A DNA stretch of 55,505 bases from Alkalicoccobacillus porphyridii (GTDB lineage Bacteria > Bacillota > Bacilli > Bacillales > Bacillaceae_D), in assembly GCF_007293315.1 (NCBI RefSeq), contig NZ_VLXZ01000018.1:1-55505 (forward strand), in the 5' to 3' direction. Position numbers and translations under genes: made by a program. The notes under the pieces were generated by a model that worked only from the letters and a program-made list of their open reading frames with translations, made no database searches and was not told the DNA's origin. Shown one piece after another: positions 7,617 to 15,683 of this stretch; the first letter of the stretch is position 1, and each line of letters starts with the position of its first letter.

Positions 7617-7739
7617 CCGCTACAGGAGAAACCTACGCTTTCCACGGGAACGGCCTCAGCCCTTGAAGTGAAAGGGCGCCACTTCAATGTCTTCAGACGC
7701 GTTCTGTTCCGTAGGAGTCTCCGGTTTCTCCTTCCGCTC
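7617..7739. repeat. Palindromic repeat family R1, copy a
   Basis: About 123 bp with imperfect inverted ends: CCGCTACAGGAGAAACC on the left, and a right end ending GGTTTCTCCTTCCGCT. It has nested internal inverted repeats and an apex TTGAAGTG/CACTTCAA. A clearly related copy occurs at 15315-15434. It lies in the 860-bp gene-free interval 7456-8315 between yoaS and tkt. Confidence 0.75.
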
Positions 7740-7833
7740 TTGTTCCCGGTCAGACAAATGACCAACATTCCTGACCAAAGAAAGGAGGGCTGTTTTTTTG
7801 TTTAATAGAAGGTTCACTATCATATAAAGCTTC

Positions 7834-7935
7834 TTTTTCAGTAGCCTTGGTAAAAAGGTTCAATTGATATAAGACGGCAGAGCCAGTTAGCTCAGGTACT
7901 TCCTCGGTAAGTGTGCCTCATTTTTGGGAGCGAAG
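7834..7935. repeat. Fused remnant: MITE end joined to half of an R2 repeat
   Basis: TTTTTCAGTAGCCTT (7834-7848) resembles the right terminal repeat of the element at 15274-15498. It is followed directly by GGTAAAAAGG and one arm of the R2 palindrome ending near TTTTGGGAGCG. The junction lies at the same R2 position as in the interrupted copy at 15184-15542, seen there in the opposite orientation. The other R2 arm is not found next to it. Confidence 0.6.
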
Positions 7936-8058
7936 ATCGAAGAACCCATACTCAGACATGCTCCAATTCCCTTATGTACATCTGCAAGTAAATAAGTTGA
8001 AAAGCTATCTGGACTCCACGTAAGTCACCTCTCATATCCTTGATGTCCGCCACTCAGC

Positions 8059-8183
8059 AAGCGGACGAAAATGGAGGGCCGACACCTGCGGGATGAAAAG
8101 GTTCAATGAGATAAATCGACGGAGTCGAGTTAGCTCATTACCTTCCCGCGGTAAGCGTGCCCCCATTTTCGGGAGCGGCAGCG
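8059..8183. repeat. Palindromic repeat family R2, intact copy b
   Basis: About 125 bp with ends AAGCGGACGAAAATGG and CCATTTTCGGGAGCGGCAGC, which are inverted repeats of each other. The apex is ATAAATCGAC-GGA-GTCGAGTTA, so the whole repeat can fold as one long hairpin. Related copies lie at 15184-15542 (interrupted), 38191-38313 and, as a half, 7849-7935. It is non-coding. Confidence 0.8.
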
Positions 8184-8224
8184 ATACACCTACACTCAGA
8201 TAACCTCCAATCCTCTATGTACAA

Positions 8225-8273
8225 TAAAAAAGCCGAAAAATGAATGGAGAGACTCCAACATTCTTCAGCTTTT
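8225..8273 (-). terminator. Terminator of the tkt transcript
   Basis: On the minus strand AAAAGCTGAAGAATG pairs imperfectly with CATTCATTTTTCGGCTTTT and runs into a U tract. It is 43 bp after the tkt stop. Confidence 0.75.
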
Positions 8274-8315
8274 AGATTAGTTATAATTCTTTTGTCCTAA
8301 CCCTTTAATTCATTC

Positions 8316-10310
8316 TTACAGCTTTTTAAAAGCATCTTGAATTGCTTCACTTGTGAAACCAAATTCACGAACGATTCTATTTCCAGGAGCACTCGCTCCA
8401 AAACGATCAATAGACAATGAAGTGCCTTGATCACCGACATACTCTTTCCAACCAAACTTAGAGCCCATTTCTATGGAGATACGTTTTGTCACTGTTTTTG
8501 GTAAGACAGATTCTTTGTATTCCGCTGATTGAGCTTCAAATAAATCAAAGCTTGGTAAGGAAACAACAGATACATCGATTCCTTCTTCCGCTAATGCTTT
8601 CTGCGCATTAATCGCTAAGCTTACTTCTGACCCAGTGGCAATCAATATTCCTTCCGGCGCACCACCTTTTTGAGGGGAAATCACATAGCCGCCTTTTGCT
8701 ACATTCTCATCTGCGTGCTCTTTAGTCCCTTCAATAACAGGTAGATTTTGACGACTAAGCACTAATATCGTTGGTGTTTCCTTTGATGTCATCGCGATTT
8801 TCCATGCGGCACGTGTTTCATTCCCATCAGCTGGGCGAATGACATGAACATTTGGCATCGCACGTAAGCTCGCCAATTGTTCTACTGGTTCGTGTGTAGG
8901 TCCATCTTCTCCTACTGCGACCGAATCATGCGTCAGCACATAGGTTACAGGAGCCTTTTGGATCGATGACAACCGCACTGCTGGTCGTAAGTAATCAACA
9001 AACACAAAGAACGTGCCACCATAGATAAAGGTTCCTCCATGAAGCTGAATGCCGTTCATAGCACACGCCATCGTAAATTCTCGTACACCGAACCAGATGT
9101 TACGTCCTTCATAATGATCCGCTTGAAAGTCTGTCTCTGCCGCCACCATCGTATTGTTAGAGGCAGATAGGTCCGCAGAACCGCCCCATAGGCTTGGTAC
9201 CGTTTTAGATAAAGCTTGAAGCATGTCCTTACTTGATACACGACTTGCTTGGCTTTCACCTACCTCATAAGTCGGAAGCTCACTGTCCCAGCCTTCAGGT
9301 AACTCACCAGCAAATGCTTGTTTGAACTGCTTAGCTAATTCAGGATGTGCCTCTGCATACTCGTCAAACATGTTGTTCCATGCTTCCTCTGCTTCTTGAC
9401 CACGGTCTTGAATCGTTTCTTTAAAACGAGCAGCCGCTTCATCCGGAACCGTAAATTCCGGATACTCCCACCCGTATGCTTTTTTCGCTGCTTCCATTCC
9501 CTCTACGCCGAGTGGTGCGCCGTGAACCGATGACGTACCTGCGTTTGGTGCACCAAAACCGATGACTGTTTTGACCTCAATTAAGGTTGGTTTATTTGTT
9601 TCAGCTTTTGCGTCTTCAATCGCTTTAGAAATGGCCTCTAAATCTGTACCTTCTTCAACTAAGATATGCTGCCAGCCATTCGCTTCAAAACGTTTCCCAA
9701 CTTGTTCAGTGAACGCCTTAGAGGTAGGTCCATCCAATGAAATATCATTCGAATCATATAGAACAATCATTTTGCCTAATTTTAGGTGGCCTGCAAGGGA
9801 TGCCGCTTCCTGTGACACACCCTCCATTAAATCCCCATCCCCACATAAGGCGTATGTGTAATGATCCACAACATTATAATGATCGCGATTATAGGTTGCC
9901 GCTAAATGGGCTTCTGCCATTGCCATGCCAACTGCCATCGCGATGCCTTGTCCAAGCGGACCCGTTGTTGCTTCCACTCCATCCGTATGCCCTACCTCTG
10001 GATGTCCTGGCGTTTTACTGTCCCATTGGCGAAAGCTTTTTAAGTCATCCTTGGTGACTTGGTACCCTGCACAATGCAGCATGCTATATAACAAGGCAGA
10101 TCCGTGCCCCGCTGATAAAACAAAGCGATCACGATCCACCCAGCTACGTGAGGTAGCTGGATTTATTTTTAAGTGCTTGGTCCATAAGGCATACGTCATG
10201 GGGGCTGCTCCCATTGGCAAGCCCGGGTGGCCAGAATTTGCTTTATCGATGGCATCTATACTTAGTGTACGTAGCGTATCTACGCCGAGTTGGTCAATGT
10301 TATCAAACAT
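8316..10310 (-). CDS. tkt: Transketolase
   Basis: 664 aa, full length for the family. The N-terminal ThDP-binding domain contains GHPGLPMG and the GDGDLMEG...N cofactor motif; the pyrimidine domain carries the conserved Glu region ([15 protein letters not shown]) and the [15 protein letters not shown] segment, followed by a C-terminal domain. Transketolase moves two-carbon ketol units between pentose phosphates and glycolytic sugars. ATG at 10310 is preceded by AGAGGG. It is the last gene of a sugar PTS operon and is separated from alsE by a hairpin (10333-10361), so it may be read at a different level. Location outside a pentose-phosphate cluster suggests a paralogue dedicated to this sugar, but a single-copy gene cannot be excluded. 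Confidence 0.95.
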   Translation of the reverse strand: MFDNIDQLGVDTLRTLSIDAIDKANSGHPGLPMGAAPMTYALWTKHLKINPATSRSWVDRDRFVLSAGHGSALLYSMLHCAGYQVTKDDLKSFRQWDSKTPGHPEVGHTDGVEATTGPLGQGIAMAVGMAMAEAHLAATYNRDHYNVVDHYTYALCGDGDLMEGVSQEAASLAGHLKLGKMIVLYDSNDISLDGPTSKAFTEQVGKRFEANGWQHILVEEGTDLEAISKAIEDAKAETNKPTLIEVKTVIGFGAPNAGTSSVHGAPLGVEGMEAAKKAYGWEYPEFTVPDEAAARFKETIQDRGQEAEEAWNNMFDEYAEAHPELAKQFKQAFAGELPEGWDSELPTYEVGESQASRVSSKDMLQALSKTVPSLWGGSADLSASNNTMVAAETDFQADHYEGRNIWFGVREFTMACAMNGIQLHGGTFIYGGTFFVFVDYLRPAVRLSSIQKAPVTYVLTHDSVAVGEDGPTHEPVEQLASLRAMPNVHVIRPADGNETRAAWKIAMTSKETPTILVLSRQNLPVIEGTKEHADENVAKGGYVISPQKGGAPEGILIATGSEVSLAINAQKALAEEGIDVSVVSLPSFDLFEAQSAEYKESVLPKTVTKRISIEMGSKFGWKEYVGDQGTSLSIDRFGASAPGNRIVREFGFTSEAIQDAFKKL

Positions 10311-10332
10311 ATTTTATCCCTCTAATCTAAGA

Positions 10333-10361
10333 AAAGAGGCTGTTTACATGCCAGCCTCTTT
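10333..10361 (-). terminator. Hairpin between alsE and tkt (possible partial terminator)
   Basis: AAAGAGGCTG / CAGCCTCTTT is a perfect 10-bp stem followed on the minus strand by a weak U-rich tract. It lies 8 bp after the alsE stop and just before the tkt ribosome site, so it may reduce read-through or protect the upstream mRNA. Confidence 0.6.
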
Positions 10362-10368
10362 AAAATTT

Positions 10369-11064
10369 TTATACGATTGCTTTTCCAGTCATGTCTTCAT
10401 AATCTTTACTCATGATTTCCCAAGACTTTGCGATATCATCATCTAAGCCGAATAACCCGCTACGGCCTACGATATAGATATCAGGGCCGGCTGCATCAAT
10501 CTTTTTAAATGATTTTCGGTTAGACGAACCATCCATCTCAATCACGTACTTATAGCCTTTTTCTTCACGTAATTTTCTTAACGCCACAATCTTCTCAAGT
10601 GTATTATCAATAAAACGCTGACCAGCAAACCCAGGATCCACGGTCATAATCGTGATCTTATCAACTAACTCAATATAAGGAAAGATGGTCTCAATCGGCG
10701 TTTCTGGATTTAGAACGATCCCTGCTTTTAAGCCTGCGTCCTGAATTTGATCAATTAGGCGAAAAGCTAAACCATCCAGTACTTCCGCATGCATGCAAAT
10801 CCACTCGCACTTCATATCAATTAGCTGTTGCACCCAAAAGCTTGGCTCTGTCACCATAAGATGAACAGACATGGGTAAGTCACTAATCTTACGTACCTCA
10901 TCAATAAACCATGGAGACAGCGTAATGTTCGGTACATAATGCCCGTCCATGATATCAATATGATACGAATCAACATGATCATTCAGAAACGTAATTTGCT
11001 CTTTAAATTTATCTAAATCCATCGTCATGAGTGATGGCGAAAATTCTACTTTCTTCATGTTCAT
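10369..11064 (-). CDS. alsE: D-allulose-6-phosphate 3-epimerase / ribulose-phosphate 3-epimerase family
   Basis: 231 aa TIM-barrel protein. Conserved elements are FSPSLMTMDL at the start, the metal-binding HIDIMDGHYVPN, HLMV, MTVDPGFAGQ and the phosphate-binding end VGRSGLF. The FSPSLMTMDL, LNPETP and DGSSN segments resemble E. coli AlsE (allulose-6-phosphate to fructose-6-phosphate) more than Rpe, but substrate cannot be settled by eye. It follows the PTS permease genes, which supports a role in converting an imported sugar phosphate. Two starts are possible: ATG 11064 (4 nt from GGAGG) or ATG 11058 (10 nt from it). Confidence 0.8.
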   Translation of the reverse strand: MNMKKVEFSPSLMTMDLDKFKEQITFLNDHVDSYHIDIMDGHYVPNITLSPWFIDEVRKISDLPMSVHLMVTEPSFWVQQLIDMKCEWICMHAEVLDGLAFRLIDQIQDAGLKAGIVLNPETPIETIFPYIELVDKITIMTVDPGFAGQRFIDNTLEKIVALRKLREEKGYKYVIEMDGSSNRKSFKKIDAAGPDIYIVGRSGLFGLDDDIAKSWEIMSKDYEDMTGKAIV

Positions 11065-11089
11065 ACTTCCTCCTCAAAACTTGTTTCCA

Positions 11090-12193
11090 TTAGGTAATCT
11101 TAATATCATCGAGACTAATGTCTTCTTCTTCCAGTACTTTCTCTGTAACTGCATCTTCTGCCGACACGTTTCTCTTAATAAGAGCTAAAGCGATACCAGT
11201 TACAAGGACGTTCACCAGTATGGCTACCGCACCTGTCCAAGGCTGTGTCATCGTTGGCAACATCAAGACCCCACCAAATGGCACAGTTGCATCGGCTCCA
11301 AGAACCATAGACGTGGCTCCACCTGCTGCTCCACCAATCGCAACGGCAATGATACAGCGCACGATATCGTTCATCACAATAGGGATGACACCTTCAACAA
11401 TATTGACAACACCCATTGGCACAGCAGATTTTAACGTTTCCGTTTCTGCAGTTGTATAAATATTTTTACCAAATACTTTCGCTAAGAAGTAAGCTAACCC
11501 AAATCCAATTGGAGTCGCTGTGTTTACTAATTGCAACGCTGTAATCGGTCCATTAATCCCTTCCGCTTGCATCGTTAATACAAAGGCAAAGACGGTTTTG
11601 TTAATTGGGCCCCCAAAGTCAACGCCACTCAGGATCCCAACAATTCCACCAAATACGAGTAACGAGGACGAACCTAAGCTGTTTAGCGCACCCGTTAATA
11701 GGGCTGTAAAACCAGAAATCGGAATACCGATAATGTAGACCATGATTAACCCACCGAGAAACGAGGTTAAAAACGGAACGATTAACGTTGGCATTAACCC
11801 TCTCGCCCATTTTGGAACTTTGACACGTTTTAAAATAGCTAAAGCAAGAAAACCTGCTACATATCCACCTAAAATACCACCAATGAATCCAGCACCAATT
11901 GCATTAGCTGTTAAACCTACAACAAATCCTGGAGCAATTCCTGGCTTTCCGGCAATTGAATAAGAAATCCCCGTTGCGATTACGACAGGTAGTAGCCCGA
12001 GTCCTGCCCCACCCATTGTGGCAAGCGCATCCCAAATGGAGAACTGACCTTGAACAAGCTCGCCTTGGCTTGTCCCTCCAAATGCCATTCCGATCGCAAT
12101 TAAGAAACCGGCACCACATACAATTGGAATTAAGTATGAAATGGCTGTTAATAAATGACCTTTAAGATTTAAACTTCTTAAAAATTGCTTCAT
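11090..12193 (-). CDS. PTS fructose-family permease, EIIC component
   Basis: 367 aa integral membrane protein with about nine to ten hydrophobic segments. The start (FLRSLNLKGHLLTAISYLIP) and the GVDFGGPINKTVF segment are typical of the fructose/mannitol-superfamily EIIC. It forms the sugar channel and works with separately encoded EIIB (12695-13012) and EIIA (12220-12672) in this operon. The C-terminal tail is acidic. ATG at 12193 follows a TAGGGGG site. The transported sugar is not shown by sequence; the downstream AlsE-type epimerase points to a ketose such as allulose (inference). Confidence 0.9.
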   Translation of the reverse strand: MKQFLRSLNLKGHLLTAISYLIPIVCGAGFLIAIGMAFGGTSQGELVQGQFSIWDALATMGGAGLGLLPVVIATGISYSIAGKPGIAPGFVVGLTANAIGAGFIGGILGGYVAGFLALAILKRVKVPKWARGLMPTLIVPFLTSFLGGLIMVYIIGIPISGFTALLTGALNSLGSSSLLVFGGIVGILSGVDFGGPINKTVFAFVLTMQAEGINGPITALQLVNTATPIGFGLAYFLAKVFGKNIYTTAETETLKSAVPMGVVNIVEGVIPIVMNDIVRCIIAVAIGGAAGGATSMVLGADATVPFGGVLMLPTMTQPWTGAVAILVNVLVTGIALALIKRNVSAEDAVTEKVLEEEDISLDDIKIT

Positions 12194-12219
12194 CTTCTAT
12201 CCCCCTAGGATGATCTGTT

Positions 12220-12672
12220 TTAATTACATAAAGCCTCTTGCACTTCTTCAGCACTTTTTGACTGAAGCATGCTCTCTATCACTTCATCGTTACCTAACTT
12301 CCTTGCAAACATCGATAATAATTTCAGATGGGTTTGTGCGCCGTCATTCTCTTTTCCAACAGCAAATAGGATAATTCCTTTTACACCTTTACCATCAAGT
12401 GTTTCCCATTCGATTTCTTCCTGAGTAATGCCAATGGCTACTCCAATCTTATGAACAGCCTCACTATTTCCATGAGGAATCGCAATGTAATTACCGATTC
12501 CTGTCTGGCCTACTGCTTCTCTTGCATAAATATCTTTCAGAAATGTATCCACATCAGAAATATATTCATTTTGCAGTAATACCTCGGCTAACTCTTGTAT
12601 GGCATCTTCTTTGCTTTTAGCTTTTAAATCAGCTTTGATTGTGTTTAAATCGACAATGTCTTTGACTTCCAT
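12220..12672 (-). CDS. PTS fructose-type EIIA component
   Basis: 150 aa PTS EIIA type-2 domain. The active-site His lies in YIAIPHGNSE, and DGKGVKGIILFAVG and HLKLLSMFARKL are family features. It receives phosphate from HPr and passes it to the EIIB cysteine. ATG at 12672 (MEVKDIVDLNTI) is chosen because GGGGAG lies 7 nt upstream; the in-frame ATG at 12687 overlaps that site. It lies between eiiB and eiiC. Confidence 0.9.
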   Translation of the reverse strand: MEVKDIVDLNTIKADLKAKSKEDAIQELAEVLLQNEYISDVDTFLKDIYAREAVGQTGIGNYIAIPHGNSEAVHKIGVAIGITQEEIEWETLDGKGVKGIILFAVGKENDGAQTHLKLLSMFARKLGNDEVIESMLQSKSAEEVQEALCN

Positions 12673-12694
12673 CTGATTTCTCCCCATCCATCCG

Positions 12695-13012
12695 TTATTT
12701 TTGTTGATTTACGACTTCTACCGCTTTCTCAACTAATTTATTTGGTGATTTCACAGCAATTTCTGTTGGGACTTCGATGATTCGTTTCCCATCAAAACGC
12801 TCTCTTCCTGAGATCTTGACATCTGCAGCGATAATGACGATGTCTGCCTCAGCGATTTGCTGTTCTGTTAGCTCACTTTCTGTTCCAATGGTTCCTTGCG
12901 TTTCAATCGCAATATCATGTCCCGCTTTCTTACCAGCGTTCTGTAATTTTTCCTGTGCGATATATGTGTGGGCGATTCCTACTGTACATGCTGCTACTCC
13001 TACGATTTTCAT
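12695..13012 (-). CDS. PTS fructose-type EIIB component
   Basis: 105 aa, the size of a free-standing fructose EIIB. The phosphorylated cysteine is Cys9 in VAACTVGIAHTYIA, and AADVKISGRERFDGKRI is characteristic. It transfers phosphate from EIIA to the sugar bound by EIIC at the inner face of the membrane. ATG at 13012 is preceded by AGGAGG; it starts 12 bp after the EIIA-like gene ends. Confidence 0.93.
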   Translation of the reverse strand: MKIVGVAACTVGIAHTYIAQEKLQNAGKKAGHDIAIETQGTIGTESELTEQQIAEADIVIIAADVKISGRERFDGKRIIEVPTEIAVKSPNKLVEKAVEVVNQQK

Positions 13013-13024
13013 TAAAAATTCCTC

Positions 13025-13459
13025 CTAGTATTTTTTGATTACTTTATAAAGCATGTCCTTATCTTGAATCGTTACTAATTGATTTACATAATCATCATCC
13101 GCTAATGTTCGTGTGAATGCGGCGATGTCTTTCTTTATTTGTGCGCTTTCATTTTCCTTTAAAAGAATGACAATCAATAATCGAATATCTTCTGTCTCGG
13201 CATCCCACGTTTGGATGGGTTCAGCTAAGCGAATAAACACGATCTCACTCTTCTTGATGTGAGTGCTTTCAAGATGAGGTAGCATCACATGCTCAGCGAT
13301 TAATGTGCTGCCTGCTTGCTCTCGTTGATTGAGCTGCTGGATGGTTTCTTTTTGTGAAGCTTCATCATTCGAGACAAGACTGGAGATAAACGAGTACACA
13401 TCTTCTTTTGTCTTTAGATCCATATCAACATACACGTGATAGAAAGAGTTATTGTCCAT
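13025..13459 (-). CDS. Second PTS EIIA-type protein, probable regulatory subunit
   Basis: 144 aa PTS EIIA type-2 protein with the expected active-site region HVMLPHLES, where His precedes Leu-Glu-Ser rather than the usual Gly-Asn/Arg. In MtlR/LicR-type regulators this domain is normally fused to the C-terminus. Here it is a separate gene whose ATG overlaps the end of the regulator gene by 11 bp (shared ATGGACAATAA) and has its own GAGGAGAT ribosome site, so both are translated in a coupled way. I infer it senses PTS phosphorylation for the regulator rather than serving transport. Confidence 0.75.
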   Translation of the reverse strand: MDNNSFYHVYVDMDLKTKEDVYSFISSLVSNDEASQKETIQQLNQREQAGSTLIAEHVMLPHLESTHIKKSEIVFIRLAEPIQTWDAETEDIRLLIVILLKENESAQIKKDIAAFTRTLADDDYVNQLVTIQDKDMLYKVIKKY

Positions 13460-14942
13460 GGTAGATCTCCTCTATCTTGCTCTGAAGTCTCTTCTGGTCA
13501 TCCAGCGTAAACATTGCACTTACTAATAAATGATGCATAGAAATATCACCTTTAAGATGAACGGTACTTAGGATCAAGTCAGCACCTGGGTATTTCTCCT
13601 TCACCATTTGCATGTTTTGAGAAGCAACTAAGTCCACAATGTCTAGCTCAGGAAATTTCTTTGATACCTTTGCTTTTAATAGCTCTGATGTTCCAATTCC
13701 AGTCGTACACATGATGAGCGTTTTAATCGGTCGTTGGTGCTGCCCTGTAACCATGACTTTGGCAAAATAGAGCGTAATAAATCCATTCTCATCGTCATTT
13801 ATTGAGGGTAGGTCACACGTGTTACTTACTGACTCAGATACATGAGTGACACCTGTGAATACATCTCCGTACGTCACCTTGATCTGACTCAACAAGCTAT
13901 TTTTCACTCGAATGTTATAATCTAATCTGTTTAGCATCGGTTTGATATGATTTGCTAAATCAATAAAAATCGACTGACTTTCGATCTCGATTCCGAGATA
14001 TTGACTCATGCCCTCAATATAAGCGTTCGTCACTTCTACGACCTTTGGTGTAAATGTGGTCGTTATAGCAAGTGACCCCTGCATTCGCGATGAGACCAGA
14101 TACTGATAAAGAAAGTAGATCTCAATCTTCGGCAAGGAGCTGTTCAGATAGATTTCAATATTATGAACCACATCCTTAGCAACCGGATACAAAATAACGT
14201 CTCTTGTCATACTATCCATCTCATCATCGGAAACCTTATCCTTAAACAACATGGCAGGCACTTTTCTTGAGCGACTTAGCAATATATAGAGATGTGAGAA
14301 GATATTTACGTTATACGGGTACGGAATCGTGATATCTAACTCTTTTTCGATGTTTCTTAATTGACCCAGAATAAACAACACGTCATATTTATTGAAGTTA
14401 AGCTCTTGATTGTTTTTTAAATCATCGAGATCAATTGCATGAAAAATTTTGTTGGTTTGTTTGATGGCTTTCCGAATATCTGCTTCTTCCCCTAAAATGG
14501 CTAGCTTCCTGTCTTTTCGCTCTAAGACTAAATTGAACGCTTTCAATTCCTCGCCCATGATTTGTTCGTCATTAGAAATGACCGAATCGCCTACATAATA
14601 TTCGCTAAATAAGTCGTAAATATTGATCGGCTTAGGAGAAGACAGCAATAGCTCTTCCATAATGCGATTACGTCTCTCGCTAGGAGAGCGATAATTTTCC
14701 TTGTATGTGTTATTGCTTTTTTTATAGCTGATAAAGTTTTCGTAATCTAATGTATATCCTCTCCCTCTCTCTGAGATAATTAAGGGTTTGTCCATATACT
14801 CATCGTTAATTTTTTTGATTAAACGATAGACGGTTTTTTGAGAAATCTTTAGTTCTTCTACTAATTCCTCCGAGGTAACGTAACTTTGACTTTTCGAAAG
14901 GAACAATAGAAGATCTTGTTCACGGTTATTCTTTGAACTCAC
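13449..14942 (-). CDS. PRD-containing PTS regulator, MtlR/LicR-like activator without fused EIIA
   Basis: 497 aa. N-terminal winged HTH (about 3-55, SYVTSEELVEELKISQKTVYRLIKKI), a second HTH-like region, two PRD domains (conserved His in NIFSHLYILLSR and DLANHIKPMLNR), and a C-terminal EIIB(Gat)-like domain with Cys in LIMCTTGIGTSE. Such proteins activate sugar operons according to PTS phosphorylation; DNA binding fits the HTH and a perfect palindrome upstream. The terminal EIIA domain is encoded separately by the next gene. Start is GTG 14942, 7 nt after AAGGGAGG; ATG at 14978 lacks a site. It heads the operon, so it probably controls its own synthesis too. Confidence 0.85.
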   Translation of the reverse strand: MSSKNNREQDLLLFLSKSQSYVTSEELVEELKISQKTVYRLIKKINDEYMDKPLIISERGRGYTLDYENFISYKKSNNTYKENYRSPSERRNRIMEELLLSSPKPINIYDLFSEYYVGDSVISNDEQIMGEELKAFNLVLERKDRKLAILGEEADIRKAIKQTNKIFHAIDLDDLKNNQELNFNKYDVLFILGQLRNIEKELDITIPYPYNVNIFSHLYILLSRSRKVPAMLFKDKVSDDEMDSMTRDVILYPVAKDVVHNIEIYLNSSLPKIEIYFLYQYLVSSRMQGSLAITTTFTPKVVEVTNAYIEGMSQYLGIEIESQSIFIDLANHIKPMLNRLDYNIRVKNSLLSQIKVTYGDVFTGVTHVSESVSNTCDLPSINDDENGFITLYFAKVMVTGQHQRPIKTLIMCTTGIGTSELLKAKVSKKFPELDIVDLVASQNMQMVKEKYPGADLILSTVHLKGDISMHHLLVSAMFTLDDQKRLQSKIEEIYHGQ

Positions 14943-14980
14943 AGCTACGCCTCCCTTGTGTTTATAGTAACTGACCATTT

Positions 14981-14994
14981 AGAAAACGCTTCCT
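14981..14994. promoter_or_regulatory. Catabolite-responsive element (cre)
   Basis: AGAAAACGCTTCCT matches the CcpA consensus TGWAARCGYTWNCW at 13 of 14 positions. It lies 39 bp before the regulator start, in the promoter region, consistent with glucose repression of the whole PTS operon. Confidence 0.75.
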
Positions 14995-14997
14995 TTA

Positions 14998-15023
14998 AAA
15001 ATGACCGTTGCAACGGTCATTTT
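14998..15023. promoter_or_regulatory. Perfect 26-bp palindrome, candidate operator of the PTS operon
   Basis: AAAATGACCGTTG is followed directly by its exact reverse complement, with no loop. This favours a protein-binding DNA site over an RNA hairpin. It is 3 bp upstream of the cre and about 55 bp before the operon's first gene, a normal place for a PRD activator to bind. Confidence 0.6.
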
Positions 15024-15132
15024 GTTGGTGGGTGGAAATGAGCGTTGGTATGAGGAATATGGTTAGTATGTGAAGGTGGCCAAGTTTTATCAAGACACGG
15101 GCAAAGTGGCTAGGACAAACGACCACAAAAAT

Positions 15133-15170
15133 GCCGAACAACGTGGTTAGACACATTGTTCGGCTATTTT
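15133..15170. terminator. Hairpin with T-rich flanks, possible terminator
   Basis: GCCGAACAA (15133-15141) pairs with TTGTTCGGC (15156-15164), followed by TATTTT on the plus strand and an A run on the other side. No gene immediately needs it; it may mark the boundary of the adjacent repeat insertions. Confidence 0.5.
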
Positions 15171-15273
15171 ATGCGGTTTCTTTGCTGCCGCTCCCGAAAA
15201 TGGGGGCATGCTTACCGCGGGAGTACCTGAGCTATCACGACTACGTCGATCTATCTCAATGAACCTTTTTATC

Positions 15274-15498
15274 GAGGCCACTGAAAAAGTCATGTAAGAG
15301 CGATCTGAATGGCGCCGCTACAGGAGAACCCTAGCACCCGCAAGAACGGCCTCAGCCCTCAAAGTGGAAAACCACCACTTCGATGTCTTCAGACGCGTTC
15401 TGTTCCGCAGGAGTCTACGGGTTCTCCTTCCGCTAATGCTCTGACTTAAACAATTGAAGAACGTTCGCAGTTTTATAAAGATCGTTTTTCAGTGACCT
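15274..15498. mobile_element. MITE-like element, 225 bp, with terminal inverted repeats
   Basis: Left end GAGGCCACTGAAAAA and the reverse complement of the right end (AGGTCACTGAAAAA) agree except for one base. The flanks CCTTTTTATC (15264-15273) and CCTTTTCATC (15499-15508) form a 10-bp direct repeat with one mismatch, and uninterrupted R2 copies carry this sequence only once. It has no ORF of useful size and contains repeat R1 copy b. Confidence 0.7.
15315..15434. repeat. Palindromic repeat family R1, copy b (inside the MITE-like element)
   Basis: Same ends and same internal blocks (GCCTCAGCCC and CTTCAGACGCGTTCTGTTCCG) as the copy at 7617-7739, in the same orientation. Confidence 0.75.
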
Positions 15499-15620
15499 CC
15501 TTTTCATCCCGCAGGTGTTGGCACTCAATTTTCGTCAGCTTGTATGTTGATGGTCATCTAAATGACTACTGATGATATAGAATTTAACTCTGTAGATTTT
15601 GCTTTGCTCTGTCCACACAC

Positions 15621-15654
15621 AAAAAGAGACTCTCATCCTAAATAGGTGAGAGTC
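15621..15654 (-). terminator. Terminator after the LPXTG gene remnant
   Basis: GACTCTCACC / GGATGAGAGTC stem followed by a U tract on the minus strand. It lies 30 bp beyond the stop codon of the remnant, so the original gene's end is preserved. Confidence 0.75.
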
Positions 15655-15683
15655 GTTTAATTTAAATATTTTCATGTAACTCT

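Larger units (their letters stand above)
15184..15542. repeat. R2 palindromic repeat, copy c, interrupted by a 225-bp insertion
   Basis: The left arm (GCTGCCGCTCCCGAAAATGG) runs to about 15273 and the right arm resumes at 15499 and ends near CAATTTTCGTCAGC. Removing 15274-15498 and one 10-bp duplication restores an R2 of about 124 bp, the same size as the intact copies. Confidence 0.75.

Noticed and set aside
7456-8315. A degraded transposase gene in the repeat-rich gap
   Set aside because: No frame with transposase-like residues is readable on either strand; only palindromic repeats and a terminator are present.
14961-14966. TATAAA as the -10 of the PTS operon
   Set aside because: A start 6-7 bp downstream would fall inside the ribosome site of the regulator, and there is no -35 at a proper distance.
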